A DNA stretch of 64,000 bases from Metallyticus violacea (taxonomy: Eukaryota; Arthropoda; Insecta; Mantodea; Metallyticidae): NCBI GenBank assembly GCA_030762175.1, contig CM060842.1, positions 62,725,001 to 62,789,000 on the forward strand, read 5' to 3'. This document shows positions 1-12,370 of this stretch, one piece after another. The notes under the pieces are model-generated. The model searched no databases. It was not told the origin of the DNA and was given only the letters and a program-made list of their open reading frames with translations. How positions within the stretch are numbered: the first letter of the stretch is position 1; the number at the start of each line of letters is the position of its first letter. The translations under genes and the position numbers were made by a program.

Positions 1-40
1 GAACGTTCAATAATACCACCTGGAGGCCGGTGAAGTACAG

Positions 41-235
41 ATGGAGACGAGTGGAAGAAGAGGGAGATTAAACGAGGACAAAACAGAGGAGGAAAACCGC
101 AGCCACCAAGGGAGGAGTTCGAGGAGAAGAAGGAGGGAAGTGGAGGAAGAGAGGACCCGAGGTAGGAGAATTCAAAGAGAAGACGAGGACGACAACACAG
201 AGGAAGAAACTGCAGCTACCAAGGGAGGAGATTGA
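41..235. repeat. Purine-rich degenerate tandem repeat (about 114 bp period)
   Basis: The block is almost pure GA-rich sequence. A segment around positions 84-115 (GAGGAGGAAAACCGCAGCC and following bases) recurs about 114 bp later around 198-230 (GAGGAAGAAACTGCAGCTACC). The + strand is open for 64 codons and would encode an Arg/Glu-rich peptide, but such openness is expected of purine-rich DNA. I see no conserved domain. It may be the edge of a longer tandem array or of a repeat that continues left of the window. Confidence 0.4.
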
Positions 236-469
236 GAAGAATAGGTAGTGAGGTGAAGGGGAAGAGGAGCTGGGAAAGAAGATTATATATATTAATTGCT
301 AATGGAGTATTTTGTTATAGCTACATAGTTTCGAAATATAACTCTCAAAACTCCAGTGAAGTGTTGAGACAAAAATAATATAAGTTAATGGTTAAAGTTA
401 AGTGAACAATATTAAACTGATAAGATTTATAAATGGTTTATTTATTAATAAACGTAACTAGTTTTGAAG

Positions 470-471
<2 letters not shown>

Positions 472-544
<73 letters not shown>
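472..544. repeat. (TAA)n microsatellite
   Basis: An uninterrupted TAA run of about 24 units. It produces poly-Asn and poly-Leu reading frames on the two strands that are not genes. Confidence 0.95.
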
Positions 545-545
<1 letters not shown>

Positions 546-1149
546 CATACTTAAACTTCAGGGAAGCTAAATTACATAACAAGTTAGGTATCAAGGCAGA
601 AATTGTACAGTATATAGCTAAATTTGTCTTATATATAATTAACAAGAATTGGATTAAAGTTACGTAACTTATTTGCGATGCTGAAGAAAGAAATTTAAGG
701 TAAATTATAATTTTACAGGATATCAGTACACATTTTTTTCCGGAAACCGGTGGAACAGTTTTTGTTTTAATTTAGTAAGTAAGCAATAGTGTTGGTTTGT
801 CGTTTATATTTTTGTTTTAACAGCTGGTTACCAGCTGTAGAGGAGTACTGGCTTCCAGCATGTATGGGGATTTATAATTTAGTTTAGTTTATGTATGTGT
901 TTAACTGTATATGTTAAAGTAGATATTCTTATAGTACGTTTTCTTTAGTTCACCCTCTATCAATGTTTATATATATTTTTATCATACTTATTATTATTTT
1001 AATCAACTTTTATTTTAGTTAGTTTTTAGATTTAAATAAATGTGAACAACAATAATGTAAGAAATATAAACATGTAATTTTTCAAATAAAGAAGTTCTGA
1101 AATATACGTTCCGATGTAGGAAATCATCTACAGGGATGTATCATTACAG

Positions 1150-1150
<1 letters not shown>

Positions 1151-1190
<40 letters not shown>
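1151..1190. repeat. (TTA)n microsatellite
   Basis: A perfect TTA run of about 13 units. Confidence 0.95.
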
Positions 1191-1194
<4 letters not shown>

Positions 1195-1964
1195 AATTTT
1201 GTGTGTGAATGAAATGAAAATATGACATATATTTTTTAATAATAAAAAAAACATTTTCGATCTTATGGATGTTGACGGTTATTGATTGATCTTTTTACTG
1301 AACAAGAAAAAGGTAACACACATTTGGAAACTAGGAGTCTCAAATAAATATGGAAGGAAATCGGCCTGATTCTTAGTGAAAGAGATTCCCCACCATGTAG
1401 GAATATCAGCGTTGATAAAATAGAAGATGAAGAGCGGGATATATTTATTCATCAGCTATTAAATTCCTATACCTCCAAGATGATTATTTTGAATAAAAAA
1501 TAAAAATTTCACTGTCATAGGATCAAATGCATTAAAGCTTACGGAGTTCAAAACAGAAACTGAACGAAATTCTGGTTCATGAGCGTGTTTTAAGACTTTC
1601 AATATATACTCAGTTTTAGTATCTCTGCAGCGCATTACAGAGAGTGCACACTTTTTACAAACCACCAATTCTGTATGTTACTATCTCTCGAGGGACACAT
1701 TTTTTCCTCCAAAAATAAACCCTTCTACAAAGTATCTCTGGAACCCTCCTTAAAGTTTGTCAGAGAGCGGAGGATGAGGAGAACCTCTGGAGGGGCACTT
1801 AAGCCGATTTGGTGATTTAGGAAAGTTTTGACGTGGGGTGAACTGTCTCTAAGCTTTACTGTTCCTTTCGTCAGTTTGCAATCACATGCATTGTGGGTAC
1901 TTAAGAAGCATTTGGTTTCCTTAGTATGGCATTCTGTTTAGTTTGGTAAATAAGAGAGATTCTG

Positions 1965-1966
<2 letters not shown>

Positions 1967-2003
<37 letters not shown>
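1967..2003. repeat. (TA)n microsatellite
   Basis: A perfect TA run of about 18 units. Confidence 0.95.
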
Positions 2004-2005
<2 letters not shown>

Positions 2006-3214
2006 ACAAAAGAATAACGGTAGGATGCCACAATGGATAGACATTGAAATACATATGAATAAGTTTAGAAACAGAAGTTAAATAGAAAAGAATTAAGTGT
2101 ACGAGTGAAAACGGAAAACAAAACTTATAAAAATAATGTGTATTATGAAAAGGAGAACTTATTTAAAATAGTTCATATTGGCAGCACAGGTGGTCGCGAA
2201 GTAGAAATGAAGACCATGTACATAAACGACACGACCTCTTTTATCTTTGTTTTCTGTAAATTAAATATTTTCGAGATGGTGAAATAGTGCAGAGGAATAG
2301 TACTACGAGCTCTCACCATGAGGCCAATTACTTGTATTTTCTAAAATTTATATTTTTTCTTAAGGTATGGCATCATGGTGTTAAATTGAAATATTTACTT
2401 GATTCACCTCGTGTTTTTCACATCTATGGTAGAATACATTATATAATCTGTATTGTTGATTAGTGAAATGGCAATCAGATCTATTCTTCTTGAGCTTCCA
2501 TTTGTTGCCAGACAGTGAACTACTTCCTAAGACCTGGAAGGTTAATACTCGGATAATAATCGGAGTTCTTCTGCGATCACTTAGCGAATCCTATGATGGC
2601 GAGAGTTATGTGGTGTTTCTCCAAATAGACAGGAATCCAGAATGTATGCAAGCATTTCTGTTTCTCTTTAGTAGCGCCGACAGAGTTTGTTGGCCTGAGT
2701 CATGCCCGGTGGCGGAGACGTGAGCTGCCATTTGCTGGAATTAAGGCCTTCAGGGTGTTGAATCCATGAGTTCTCCGGAATGCATTCTTGGTAAAGGTCA
2801 ACAGCAATTTCTTTCTATAGAAGTTAGCCCAAGGATTTACTTCATAAATACTAGCACTGTTCGCTGTTTTTTTCTGCAGCTTGACTTTTGTGGGTTATCC
2901 AGTTGTTTCTTTAGGCACAGGACCCATTAATTTTCCTTTGCAATGGCATCAACTAAGATTGACTGCAATCCTGAGATCATAATGGAAGTACAATGGTACA
3001 CAAATTGGGGCAATCGAGGTTCAGGCATTTTGTTGATATTAAGCACATTATTTTGTTTATTAGGTTCGTTGCAGTTACAGTAGTTTATAATTGTTAGCAA
3101 ATCAACAGTTTTTATTTACTCTTATTTCTTTTGTTTTTTTAATTAAGTTACTATTTATTTCGTGAAATTACACCAGGAACTTGTGTAATAGAAAGTGTTT
3201 AGTACAGCATAGGT

Positions 3215-3427
3215 CCCACTTGTTGTGTGTCTGGTTGTACCTGTAATTGTGGCAGTGCAGTGGCAGTGCATATCATTGTATATAAATTTCGTAAAGAGCT
3301 GTCATTAAAGCTTAAGTGGCTAAAGAGTATACAGCGTGCAAATTTTGAAGTTAATGATAAAACTGTAGTTTGCATTAAGCAGTTCGTATCAATATTTGTG
3401 GTTAGGGAGGAAATTTCCCGTGTGTAA
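3215..3427 (+). pseudogene. Degenerate THAP-type zinc-finger segment
   Basis: THAP domains bind DNA through a C2CH zinc site and occur in transposon-derived host genes and in P-element transposases. The + frame from about 3215 reads CCVSGCTCNCGS, then VYKFRKE, a WLKSIQRANF block, VCIKQF, and FVVREE before a stop at 3425-3427. This follows the THAP order: paired Cys, a KFP-like strand, the invariant Trp, an I-R-x-x-F helix, and Cys-x2-His-Phe. The His of the last motif is Gln here, which would damage zinc binding. No upstream ATG joins it. Typical THAP domains are about 80-90 residues, so this covers most of one. It is either a decayed transposon piece or a dead THAP gene exon; family assignment rests on motif order only. 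Confidence 0.6.
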
Positions 3428-3512
3428 TCGTCTCAATTCTACCATCACGTGGTGGCAGTGAGGCTTAAAAATTAAAGGAAATACCCGGAAGAAACTATAA
3501 AGCGAGATAAAG

Positions 3513-3833
3513 CTATTTAATGAATGGTTTGAGCAGGATGTCTAGCTCTGCAGCACATCTTAGAGACTTCTTTGTAGAGCGTTCGAATGATGCATCAATT
3601 TCGTCAATTTTTTTCCTCCTTTAAAACATTTCTTTTTCGCTTCTTAGGTTTAGCATTTGCGATCAGTATGTCCTAAACTTTTTAACCAGACTTCTAACCG
3701 TTTCTCTACCTGGAACTGGAATACCAGGAAAATTATCCTGAAATTGTCTACTCATCTCTCTACATGATTCGGTTTTTACGTATGTATCGTACATAAAACT
3801 TCTTTGTTCAAACGTGAATTTTTCGGTAGACAT
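3513..3833 (-). pseudogene. Mariner-like transposase, N-terminal DNA-binding part (broken)
   Basis: The frame starts at an ATG at 3833 (minus) and reads FTFEQRSFMYDTYVKTES, then REMSRQFQDNFPGIPVP, the pattern of the N-terminal helix-turn-helix (DUF4817-like) of one insect mariner-like lineage. After a first stop the same frame continues with RKKIDEIDASFERS and TKKSLR, matching the second helix-turn-helix region, and ends at a stop at 3513-3515. The catalytic domain is missing. The same lineage recurs at 18.2-19.0 kb and 58.3-59.6 kb. It converges on the THAP relic. No TIR pair could be fixed, so element ends are unknown. Not functional. Confidence 0.75.
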
Positions 3834-5448
3834 TTCAGTGGACCAATAGGAATATTCTACTTTAAATCATACACAACACAAAGGTAGTGAACAAACTTTC
3901 ACTTTTGAAACGCACAATGAACAAACTCTTGTTCTTGATAGCTCGAACAGAAGGCAGCAACTGACACAGTATAACTCAGCTGATAAACGTAGTCTTAAGC
4001 CGGCAATTCACCGCTAGTGCGCTACTGGAATAATACCGAGATCACTACAATGTAAGCGAACTACGCATATACGCGATCTATGACCCAGCTATAAATGGAA
4101 CGCATGATAGCATTCCGTAAAATTTAATTTAACTTTCTAATTATCGTTATTTAAATATCAGTTAATTATGCAGTTTTTGATGAACTTCTTAAGCGGTCCA
4201 ATGAAACTGTTTATATTAATTAAACTGAGAACACAAACATTAGATAAACTTGCTTTAAGTGTTATATTTAATCTGTATGATGTATGTTTTGAGCATTTGC
4301 GTGTATAAATTACAAGCAAGTAGTAACTTGGTTACCATGTAGTTTTGCGAACTCTCTTGGTGAATTATCTTCATGGAGTCATAATGTGAGAGAAAGGAAA
4401 TAAGCGAAACCGACAAGATTATGAGTTTAAAATATGTGTGCTTCAAGTGCGGCGGAAATAGCATGTTTAATGAGCCGTTGGAAACGATACTGGCGGAAAT
4501 AGCACTGGAATACTAGAAGGAGAAAATTAGGTGACAGTGCTGCGGAGGCTGTGCCCTGAAGGTTAAACAAGAAGAGGATTTGGTACGGGGAACAAGCGGC
4601 AGCTTTATCGTGCTGAGCAAGTGTGGGGGTGAATTAGAACCCCGGATCTGTGGTGGGTGGCTACGTGCGTTGGGGCAAAGTATACCACCTCCGCTTTATC
4701 GCCCTCTCTCGCTTTTCGCTCCCACACTTTTTGCCTTTGCGTCACATGTTTTGTGACAGTGAAGGCATGTTGACACAAGAGAATAGCAGCATAGAACAAT
4801 GGAACATTTTAATACAACACACACACAATATGGGACGAGAAAATTTAAAGCTGAAACAGAACAAAATGCAATTATCCAAAAATATCCAACTCACAATGCG
4901 AAAAAATAAAATAGAATAGAACAAAAACAACAATAAAATAATAGGCGAATGAATGGAATAAAGAATCGGCGACAGAGAAATGAACAAAATTCTCGGATTT
5001 GTTTGCGCTTTACATCCGTACAAATATGACCTACATTTTTACATAGTATTATGACAACTTTTTTAGTTTCTTATGCATCGTTGCTGGCTAACACTAGAAA
5101 TGTGTAACTAATTTTAATTGGGTTCCCGGCCAGTAAAACCCAGGGAGGTCCGTCAGTTGACTAACAGACAATCATAACGCTGATATGAATGCATTCCAAG
5201 TTGAAAGTCTCCAAGTAAGTGAGTAACTATTTTTATATGGCCTGTTCATAATGTTCATTCCGAAAATATTCAATTGAAATAATGATAAACAATAGAAACG
5301 GTTGTGGCGTGATATGTCATGTTGAATAATTCACCCTTCCTTCCTTGTATGACGTCTCTTTCCTTGAATTTTCTCCAAAAGAGCGCTTATCATTCATTGG
5401 CTGGAGCAGATAGAAGCATTCATTACTAATTGTTTGTTACATGTGGCG
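3834..5448. other. Unassigned intergenic sequence
   Basis: Mostly AT-rich. A short direct repeat, GGCGGAAATAGCA, occurs at about 4451 and 4493. Segment 4560-4760 is GC-richer but shows no domain, splice pair or tRNA-like box that I can defend. Confidence 0.5.
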
Positions 5449-5493
5449 TCATATATATACACACGCGCGCGCGCGCGCGCACACACACACACA
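5449..5493. repeat. Compound (TA)(CA)(CG)(CA) microsatellite
   Basis: Short TA, then ACAC, nine or so CG steps, then about eight CA steps. The CG core is self-complementary. It ends exactly where the mariner left TIR begins. Confidence 0.9.
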
Positions 5494-6814
5494 CAAGGTC
5501 TCTTCAAAAAGTATCGCGAATTTTGAATTTCCGCGGGCTACGTATATTCGATTTTCGATTGTTTTGTGGCGTTATGTTGGTACTCATGTCCCTCACTTAT
5601 GTTGACAAGCTCGGCCATTTTGAATGTTCAGTTAATTGTTGACAGCTATTTTGCTTGGAGGTGTTTTGGCTCGTCTTTGATTTTTGCCTATTCCAAAAAA
5701 TGGAACAAAGAATCGGTATCAAATTTTGTATGAAAAACAAAATTAAGTGCGCGGATGCATTCCGAATGTTGACTGTGGCATATGGTGAAGCTACCTTGGA
5801 CCAAAGCAACGTTTATTGGTGGTACAAAATGTTCTCAGAGGGTCGAGAAGATGTGAACGACGAAGAGCGTCCCGGACGCCCGAGCTCGTCAACGACAGAC
5901 GAAAACATTGCAGAAGTGAAGCAAACAGTATTGGCCATTCGTCGAATCACGTTAGAGAAGTTGCTTAGGACCTAAACATATCGATTGGCTCGTGCCATTC
6001 GATTTTTACCAATGATTTGGGCATGAGACGGGTCGCCGCAAAATTCGTACCAAAGTTGCTCAATTTCGACCAAAAACACCATTGCATTAACGTTGCTAAG
6101 GACCTGTTGAACTCTGTCCGCGACGACCCAAATTTGCTCGAAAGGGTCATAACTGGTGACGAATCGTGGGTTTATGGTTATGACGTGGAAACTAAAGCTC
6201 AATCATCCCAATGGATGCTACCACACGAGCCAAGACCGAAAAAAGCGCGCCAAGTTCGGTCGAATGTGAAGGTTTTGCTTACAGTTTTGTTCGATTGCAG
6301 GGGCGTGGTGCATCATCAGTTCTTGCCACAGGATAGAACGGTCAATAAGGAATATTACCCTCAAGTTATGCGCAATTTGCGTGAAGCAATCCGCCAGAAA
6401 TGCCCGGATTTGTGGAAGAACAAAACTTGACTTTTGCACCATGATAACGCCCCTGCTCACACATCTTTGCTTGTGCGCGAATTTTTGGGCAAAAACAAGA
6501 CACTTATGATGCCGCAGCCACCGTACTCCCCAGATCTGGCCCCCTATGACTATTTTTTGTTCCCAAAACTGAAGAGGCCTATGAAAGGACGACGGTATGC
6601 CACGATTGAGGAGATAAAGACGGCATCAAAGGAGGAGCTGAACACAAAAAAAAAAACGATTTTTTAAAGTGCTTCGAGGATTGGAATAAACGTTGGCACA
6701 AATATATAATATCTGGCGGGGATTGCTTTGAAGGGGACAAAATAGATATTCATGAATAAATTAACACTTTTTTTAAAAAACACAACATTCGCGTTACTTT
6801 TTGAACAGACCTCG
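5494..6814 (+). mobile_element. Mariner (Tc1/mariner) element with both TIRs
   Basis: The element is 1321 bp, the usual mariner size. The left end (AAGGTCTCTTCAAAAAGTA from 5495) and the reverse complement of the right end (GAGGTCTGTTCAAAAAGTA, up to 6813) form imperfect TIRs of about 30 bp. The right end is followed by TA (6815-6816), the canonical mariner target; the left flank reads CA, consistent with one substitution or replication slippage in the adjoining CA run. It holds one transposase gene on the same strand, now inactive. Confidence 0.93.
5700..6759 (+). pseudogene. Mariner transposase pseudogene (D,D34D)
   Basis: The enzyme cuts the element at its TIRs and inserts it at TA sites. 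The start is the ATG at 5700 (MEQRIGIKFCMKNK), matching mariner N-termini. All three catalytic Asp codons survive: GDESW (GAC 6158-6160), HHDNAPAH (GAT 6443-6445) and APYDYF (GAC 6548-6550), with 34 residues between the second and third. The gene is broken by a frameshift near 5970, a TGA at 6428-6430 and a second frameshift in the A-run near 6646-6656; the C-terminus (CFEDWNKRW, then SGGDCFEGDKIDIHE) resumes in another frame and stops at 6757-6759. Combined length is about 350 codons, normal for mariner. The retained triad suggests decay more recent than in the other relics here. Confidence 0.93.
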
Positions 6815-6816
6815 TA

Positions 6817-7932
6817 TATAATTGCCTCCAAGCTTATTTTGAGGCATTCGAGTTGGTCGTCGGCTTCCAGCTTGGATACCGTGATAGGCCGCTGTTCAGA
6901 GGCCTGCACATAGGTATGGCGTCTTCTTCATTTATTTTTCTTTTTCTCTTTATCTTGGTATTTTTATCTTTAATTTATTTTATGGGGCAAAGCTCAGCTC
7001 CTGCATTTACCACCAGTGACACAGGTATTCATTTACTTAAGGAATTATTTTGTCAGATGGAGTAGATTTGGTTATTGTTTTTTTAATTGTTTTGGAGAAA
7101 ACTAAATGAGTAATAGTACTTTTTCATTGTGCGTAAAACAATGGAAATTTTCTTTGGTATAAAGTTGATGATCTTGTAATTATTATTAAGCACTGATTAT
7201 AAATTTATCCTATAATTGTATTTTATCATGTTTTGGATTGAATTTAATGTGCAATTCTCCTTTTATTTTGAAATGTAATTTTTTCACACAAGCCGTGTGC
7301 CAGGCTGAAGTTTATACGACTCGTAATTAGAGTCAGACATGGAACATTGGAGGTCAAGGCGGAAATCGAACTACGACTCTTCGGCTCAACGTGCCTAAGC
7401 TGCTATTACCCCTTTATCGTGCCCTTTACCACCACAGTTGCGAATCCTCCCCCCCCCCTCTAAATCTACTATACCCCGGACACCAGCAAAAATTGTATAT
7501 ATTTTGTTTGTTATTATTTTCAAATTCATTATCTTTTGGTTTTAATGTGTTAAAATTTAAAATGTAACACGTGTTAAAATATTTCAGTTCTTTTACTTAT
7601 TGTAATCATTCTGTCTATATGCACGTCCTCGTTTTTATTCTTAAAAGAGTGCCATTATTAATTTCTTAATTTCTTAAAGCTTTTTAGCAAATTAAAGAAA
7701 ATCATGTTGTATATTTCTTCTACTTCCCCTGTGAAAGACGTCGTAGTATGGGGTATCACGAAATTGCTACTACAGTTTTTTTTAAAAAAATTACAACCGG
7801 TTATTTAATAAAACATAAAATAAAATGTGCAATACTCCTCCCGGTACCTTGCTACCTATTCCGGGACGTATATTTCCAAATGTTATAATTTATTTATCAT
7901 TTAATTACAACTATACATAATTTTGCAGACCG

Positions 7933-7933
<1 letters not shown>
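6817..7933. other. Unassigned AT-rich sequence
   Basis: Nothing gene-like found. A C10 run lies near 7449-7458. A segment near 7330-7400 has a weak tRNA B-box-like sequence on the minus strand but no convincing A box. Confidence 0.5.

Positions 7934-7989
<56 letters not shown>
7934..7989. repeat. (TA)n microsatellite
   Basis: Perfect TA run of about 27 units. Confidence 0.95.
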
Positions 7990-7990
<1 letters not shown>

Positions 7991-10900
7991 CTTAAAGTAA
8001 AACACTAAATGCAATAAACAATTCACTACACTAAATAAAATTACAATCTTCTGGGAAACAATAAAGTAACCAATAGCTGTTAGCCAGCTGACTAAAATTA
8101 ACCGTCGGGAGCCGAACTGTCAAGGTGCTAGTAACCAACACCTTCCTCGCTCTAACCATATGGGAAGATTATAGTTCCTACTTATTACTTTTTACTTCCA
8201 TCTTCTAAATTCACTGTTTTTACTGTGTTTTAAACACTATTTCTCTTTATTTTAAACATTGTTTCATTTAAAGTTTTAATTATTTGTATATTCTATAATA
8301 TGTATACATAAACTAATCTGTATACAACTCTCCTTGGTTCATTTAACACATTAAAACTTTCGCTTTAAGGATATTTCTACTCATTCTGCAGTGTTTTGGG
8401 TTATTTAATAGCAGATAGTAATGATAAATATTTCACTAATCTGCTCAGATTTAGGTCAGCTTTTATTGTTGCTATAGAAGATGGTTCTTATTCATCATTC
8501 ATAAGAAGTAAGAATGCGATAGATATATAACAATTGGAAAAGTCACTAGCACAGAGTAACCTAAACTGGCTTTCACGATCATAGATGTTCTTGATATCAT
8601 GGTCAACTGTACGCCAACAGACCTTTGAAAGCCCTTCGTACGAATGCTTTTACGAGCATTTTCCTTTGGGTCAAGAAGGTGCTGGCCGCTGTCAGGGAAG
8701 GGACTAAGAGTCGATAGAGCAACCGACCAGAAAATGACCAACGTACTCTTAAGTTACTTACGTCACAACGTTTCTTACGGTCGACCTCGCAAAGATGTTC
8801 CGTGAAGAACTTCCCGAAAAAGATCGACATTGACTTCCTTCTCAGCGAAGTTTTCGCTCAATAATCTCTTCCATCTTATTACTTATGTATATTTTTTAAA
8901 CATTTTAACTAATCATACTGAGTTATTTGTTCTGAAATTATACTCCTATATCATTTTAATTTTTTAAAGAGCTGTTTTTTCACAGGTTGTACCTGGGTCG
9001 AAAAGAAACACACTATGGTGCAAGAAGTGATTCCTGTAGCAGAGAGCAGCACGCCTAGTTGTATAGTTTGTATTTGCGTGGATAATACTTAAAATTGTGC
9101 TTTTTATGTTAATTTTCTAGTTATCGTACAAATAAGTGACCATATATTGAAGAGGGATATACCAATTTGATTTTGTGAAGGTACAATGTTTGGAACCTGA
9201 AGCAAGTCTATTTAACGTACAAAACCTGGAAATGCTATCTTCCGTTCTACTATTGGCCTGAATCATTTCCCTAGGAGTTTGTACTAGGCGAAGTAATCCC
9301 TGTACGAACTAAGGATATCTGAGATATAAATCTTAGCTTTTGGACGATTTGAGACCGCGATTGATATTAGACAGTCAATACTGATCACATTTGAGATGAA
9401 ATTCCAAATGAAAAAAGAACATCTTTGGGAAAGGAAGCGTCCCAGGCATATATTTCGGTAATCTCCCCGATATTTGCCATTGAAGGATAGAGGAAAACCT
9501 GGAAAAACTCAGCCAGAGAGGACATTTCTGGCGTTACGAATAAACCGCTACCTATCTACCTTACATAAGGGTAATATTTTAGTCACCATATTATTGCTCA
9601 TTGTTATATTCGTTTTACTTTAAACTCCATTCCTATTTCTCTTCAAATTCTGCTCCAAGTTTTCAGAAAAAGCATCACTATATAATGTTTACATTTATTA
9701 AGGATTTTTAAATTCTTTTGTAATATTACTATATCCTTAGATTACAGAAACCATTGTCACAAATGGAACGAATTGGATAATATTACAAAACAGCAACATA
9801 AGTAACAATAAATAACAATAATAAAAGTTGAACGCATTATTCTCAAAAGTGTCCAGTTTTAGATATTTTTAATAATTCTATAATAATAAATTTGCAAAAA
9901 TAGTCAGCGCTGTTAAAATAGTTTAACTAAAATTGGGGAAGAAGTGAAACTAAAGCCGACCAAAGCTCATGTTATATAAAAGGGAAGCATACGATAGGAT
10001 AGGCTTTTCTATGGGGGAGGATTTTTGCACCGCGGCCGTTGATGGATCTATTGCACTTAAGTCCCCTAGGGAACATCTCCGGAAGGAAGGGATGAAATGG
10101 AGGATACACCGGGTGCCAGGAATCCGAAGAGGCGATACACGGGTTTAGACGGGGTTTCCTTAACGTTTCCTTAAATAAAACGTCCCAAACACCGGCGGGC
10201 CCACGAGATCCATCTCCGGTTTCCCCAAGGCGTCATCGAAGTGTCCCGAGATCCTCCGATGAGGCCCTCAAACAGAACCTCTAGACGTTAGGACTCGCCT
10301 GACGCTTTGACCTCGTAACTGATGCTATGGAATGAAATGCGAGAGGGACATGTAAATATACTTTCAAAAATGAATGAACGAATGGTGTTTAACGCCCCTT
10401 TTTGCTACTCAGGTATCACAGGCGGTAAATATACTTTCAGCATTCCTCTAAGTGACCAGGGGAAACCACGAATAAATCCAATGCCAGGAAGATCGCGGAT
10501 TTGACTTATTTTAACCCATTACTTTAAATTGGGAAGATTTGTGCTTTTGTGTTTATGTGTTTTAATTATTTTTGTTTTGTTGGCGCAAGGGAATTGAGCC
10601 TATGGTAAGCCTTGGCCCTCCGGAGCTGTTGGGCTGGGATTTAGTTACTTGCATAGTACGTTTAACTTTTAGGTTACAACACTAGGTTTGTTTACATTCA
10701 CGATTTGCAAAATAATGTATAGATAAATACTTGTTTATAGTTTACACATATATTAGTCGGTGTAAAAAAAGGGTCGAACAAAGTATAATGCAAAGAGAAG
10801 AATCCTAGAAAGGTTATGTAAACTAGAAAACTTATACATGAAAGGTGGAAGTCATTAATTCCTCTTACCTTGGATCTCGTCTTTCCCCTTCAGTAGGATG

Positions 10901-12054
10901 AGAATTACACCATATAAAAGGGGAAAAAAAAAAAGTATTTTAGCCCCTGTGAAGAAACTAGGAAAATATAGAAGTAGACGGTTTCAGTTAATTACTGGTA
11001 GACAAAAACATGATAATTTGCCAGAGCATGATATGTATGCATAATTATGTGAACATAAGTTTGAAACTTTCAAAAATGACAAGATATTAATTAAAACTAT
11101 TAATTATTTCCTTCTATTGTGGCTAAAATGATATCCATATATACAACATTGGCCCGTAATGATGTTCTTATGGGGTGCATAAAATGTAAAACACGTAATA
11201 ATAATGAGTGACTTCATAGTGTTATTTGAGGCAAATGTCCAGAAGAAATCTTTTTTTTTAAAGAATAAAGTGAACACTGCTTCGCTTCAATTATCAGTGA
11301 ATTTAACAAGGGGCGTTTGCCAGTTTAAAATTAAAAGGGGATGTAGTTGGATTAGATATATGTAGACAGTGCACTGAAAGTAGGTATTGATAAGAGACAA
11401 TCAAAGGATGAAGAAATGATCCAAGGACACAAGATTGCAAGAAAGAGGCTGAGATTCAGTAAAGTGGTCACTGAACAGCATAAAGAGAGAGTACAAGGTA
11501 CAGGACAGTTTTAAGGAACTAAACCGCATTATAAACATCTTATATTGTAATTCCTGTTTTCTTCCATTATAAAATTTCAAACTTTTGATGACAATAATAA
11601 TGACAATTGACAATAATAATGACATAAGTTTCAGTGTACTCGTAGGACTAAAATGGCATATCGGTTTTTATCTACTGTTTGTAGTTTTACGCAGTTATTT
11701 ATAAATAAGTAAGTTAAATGTTTTTTCCTTAGAATTATATATCCAGAATTATAAATGTATATGTTACTTTTTTCATGCATAAGGACGATATACATAAATT
11801 TTAATATATTTAACTTCCTTTAGGAATTATTTCCTTTAATGGCCTTCATATGCCTCTTTTTAAATAGCTATTCTGTTAGTAGCAGACATTACTGAAGACA
11901 TAGAAAAAAAAATAATAAATCTCATATAACTGAAATTGTACAAAATAATAACTTAAATCTTCAAACAACAAACTTTTACCAAAAAATTATCATTGTAGCA
12001 ATTTTGGTAATACACTAAATTATTTAAGATAACAATTCTCCTCCTCAAGATCCT
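7990..12054. other. Unassigned sequence with two GC-richer islands
   Basis: Most is AT-rich without features. Segment 8590-8880 is GC-richer and partly open on both strands, but shows no known domain and no clear splice pair. Segment 10020-10310 is the most GC-rich block here, followed at 10380-10500 by a GTTTAACGCCCC / GGGGAAACCACG pattern of the sort seen in arthropod dispersed repeats. I cannot assign either island. Confidence 0.4.
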
Positions 12055-12370
12055 TTTTAGCCACTACAGACTTTTTGGTCTAGCGCAGCAATCCCTGCGT
12101 TCTCTTGTCGTCTTGCGACATTAATGGTAGAGTGCAGTATTACAGGAGGACATATAATGAACACATCGAACACCTGCCGTTGGCAATCACGCTGTGGTTT
12201 GATCAGAGGTCGCCACCTGTCAAGGAAGCAGCTTCCCAATAGTCCTCATGAGGCTGGGTAGACCCTTTTCAAATCCCCCTAACTTAGAAACTTTCTAAGT
12301 AGGTACCGCGAATAGAACCGGGGACCTCACGGCAGCAGTTAGCAACGCTAACTACTGGACCAAGGAGGCG
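12055..12370 (-). mobile_element. tRNA-derived SINE, family SINE-B, copy 1
   Basis: Read on the minus strand the right end looks like a tRNA: an A-box-like stretch (TGGTCCAGTAGTTAGCG) and a B-box-like stretch (CCCCGGTTCTATTCG) about 35 bp apart. The body carries AGAAAGTTTCTAAGTTAGG. The same head and body recur at 20318-20553, showing a dispersed family. Such elements are transcribed by RNA polymerase III and copied by a LINE partner. No target duplication was found, so this copy is old. Confidence 0.7.

Larger units (their letters stand above)
240..3214. other. AT-rich non-coding stretch with three microsatellites
   Basis: It contains a TAA run (472-544, about 24 units), a TTA run (1151-1190) and a TA run (1967-2003). 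A 17-bp near-palindrome, CAGCTGGTTACCAGCTG, lies around 820-836. Segment 2460-2840 is somewhat richer in GC and open on + for 86 codons, but I recognise nothing in it. No splice-bounded exon or transposon motif was found. Confidence 0.6.

Noticed and set aside
445..667. Poly-Asn / poly-Leu proteins
   Set aside because: Translations of the TAA microsatellite.
5597..6909. Several frames overlapping the mariner on the minus strand
   Set aside because: Shadows of the transposase.
7320..7400. tRNA-like B box on the minus strand (GTAGTTCGATTTCC)
   Set aside because: No convincing A box at the right spacing and no second copy.
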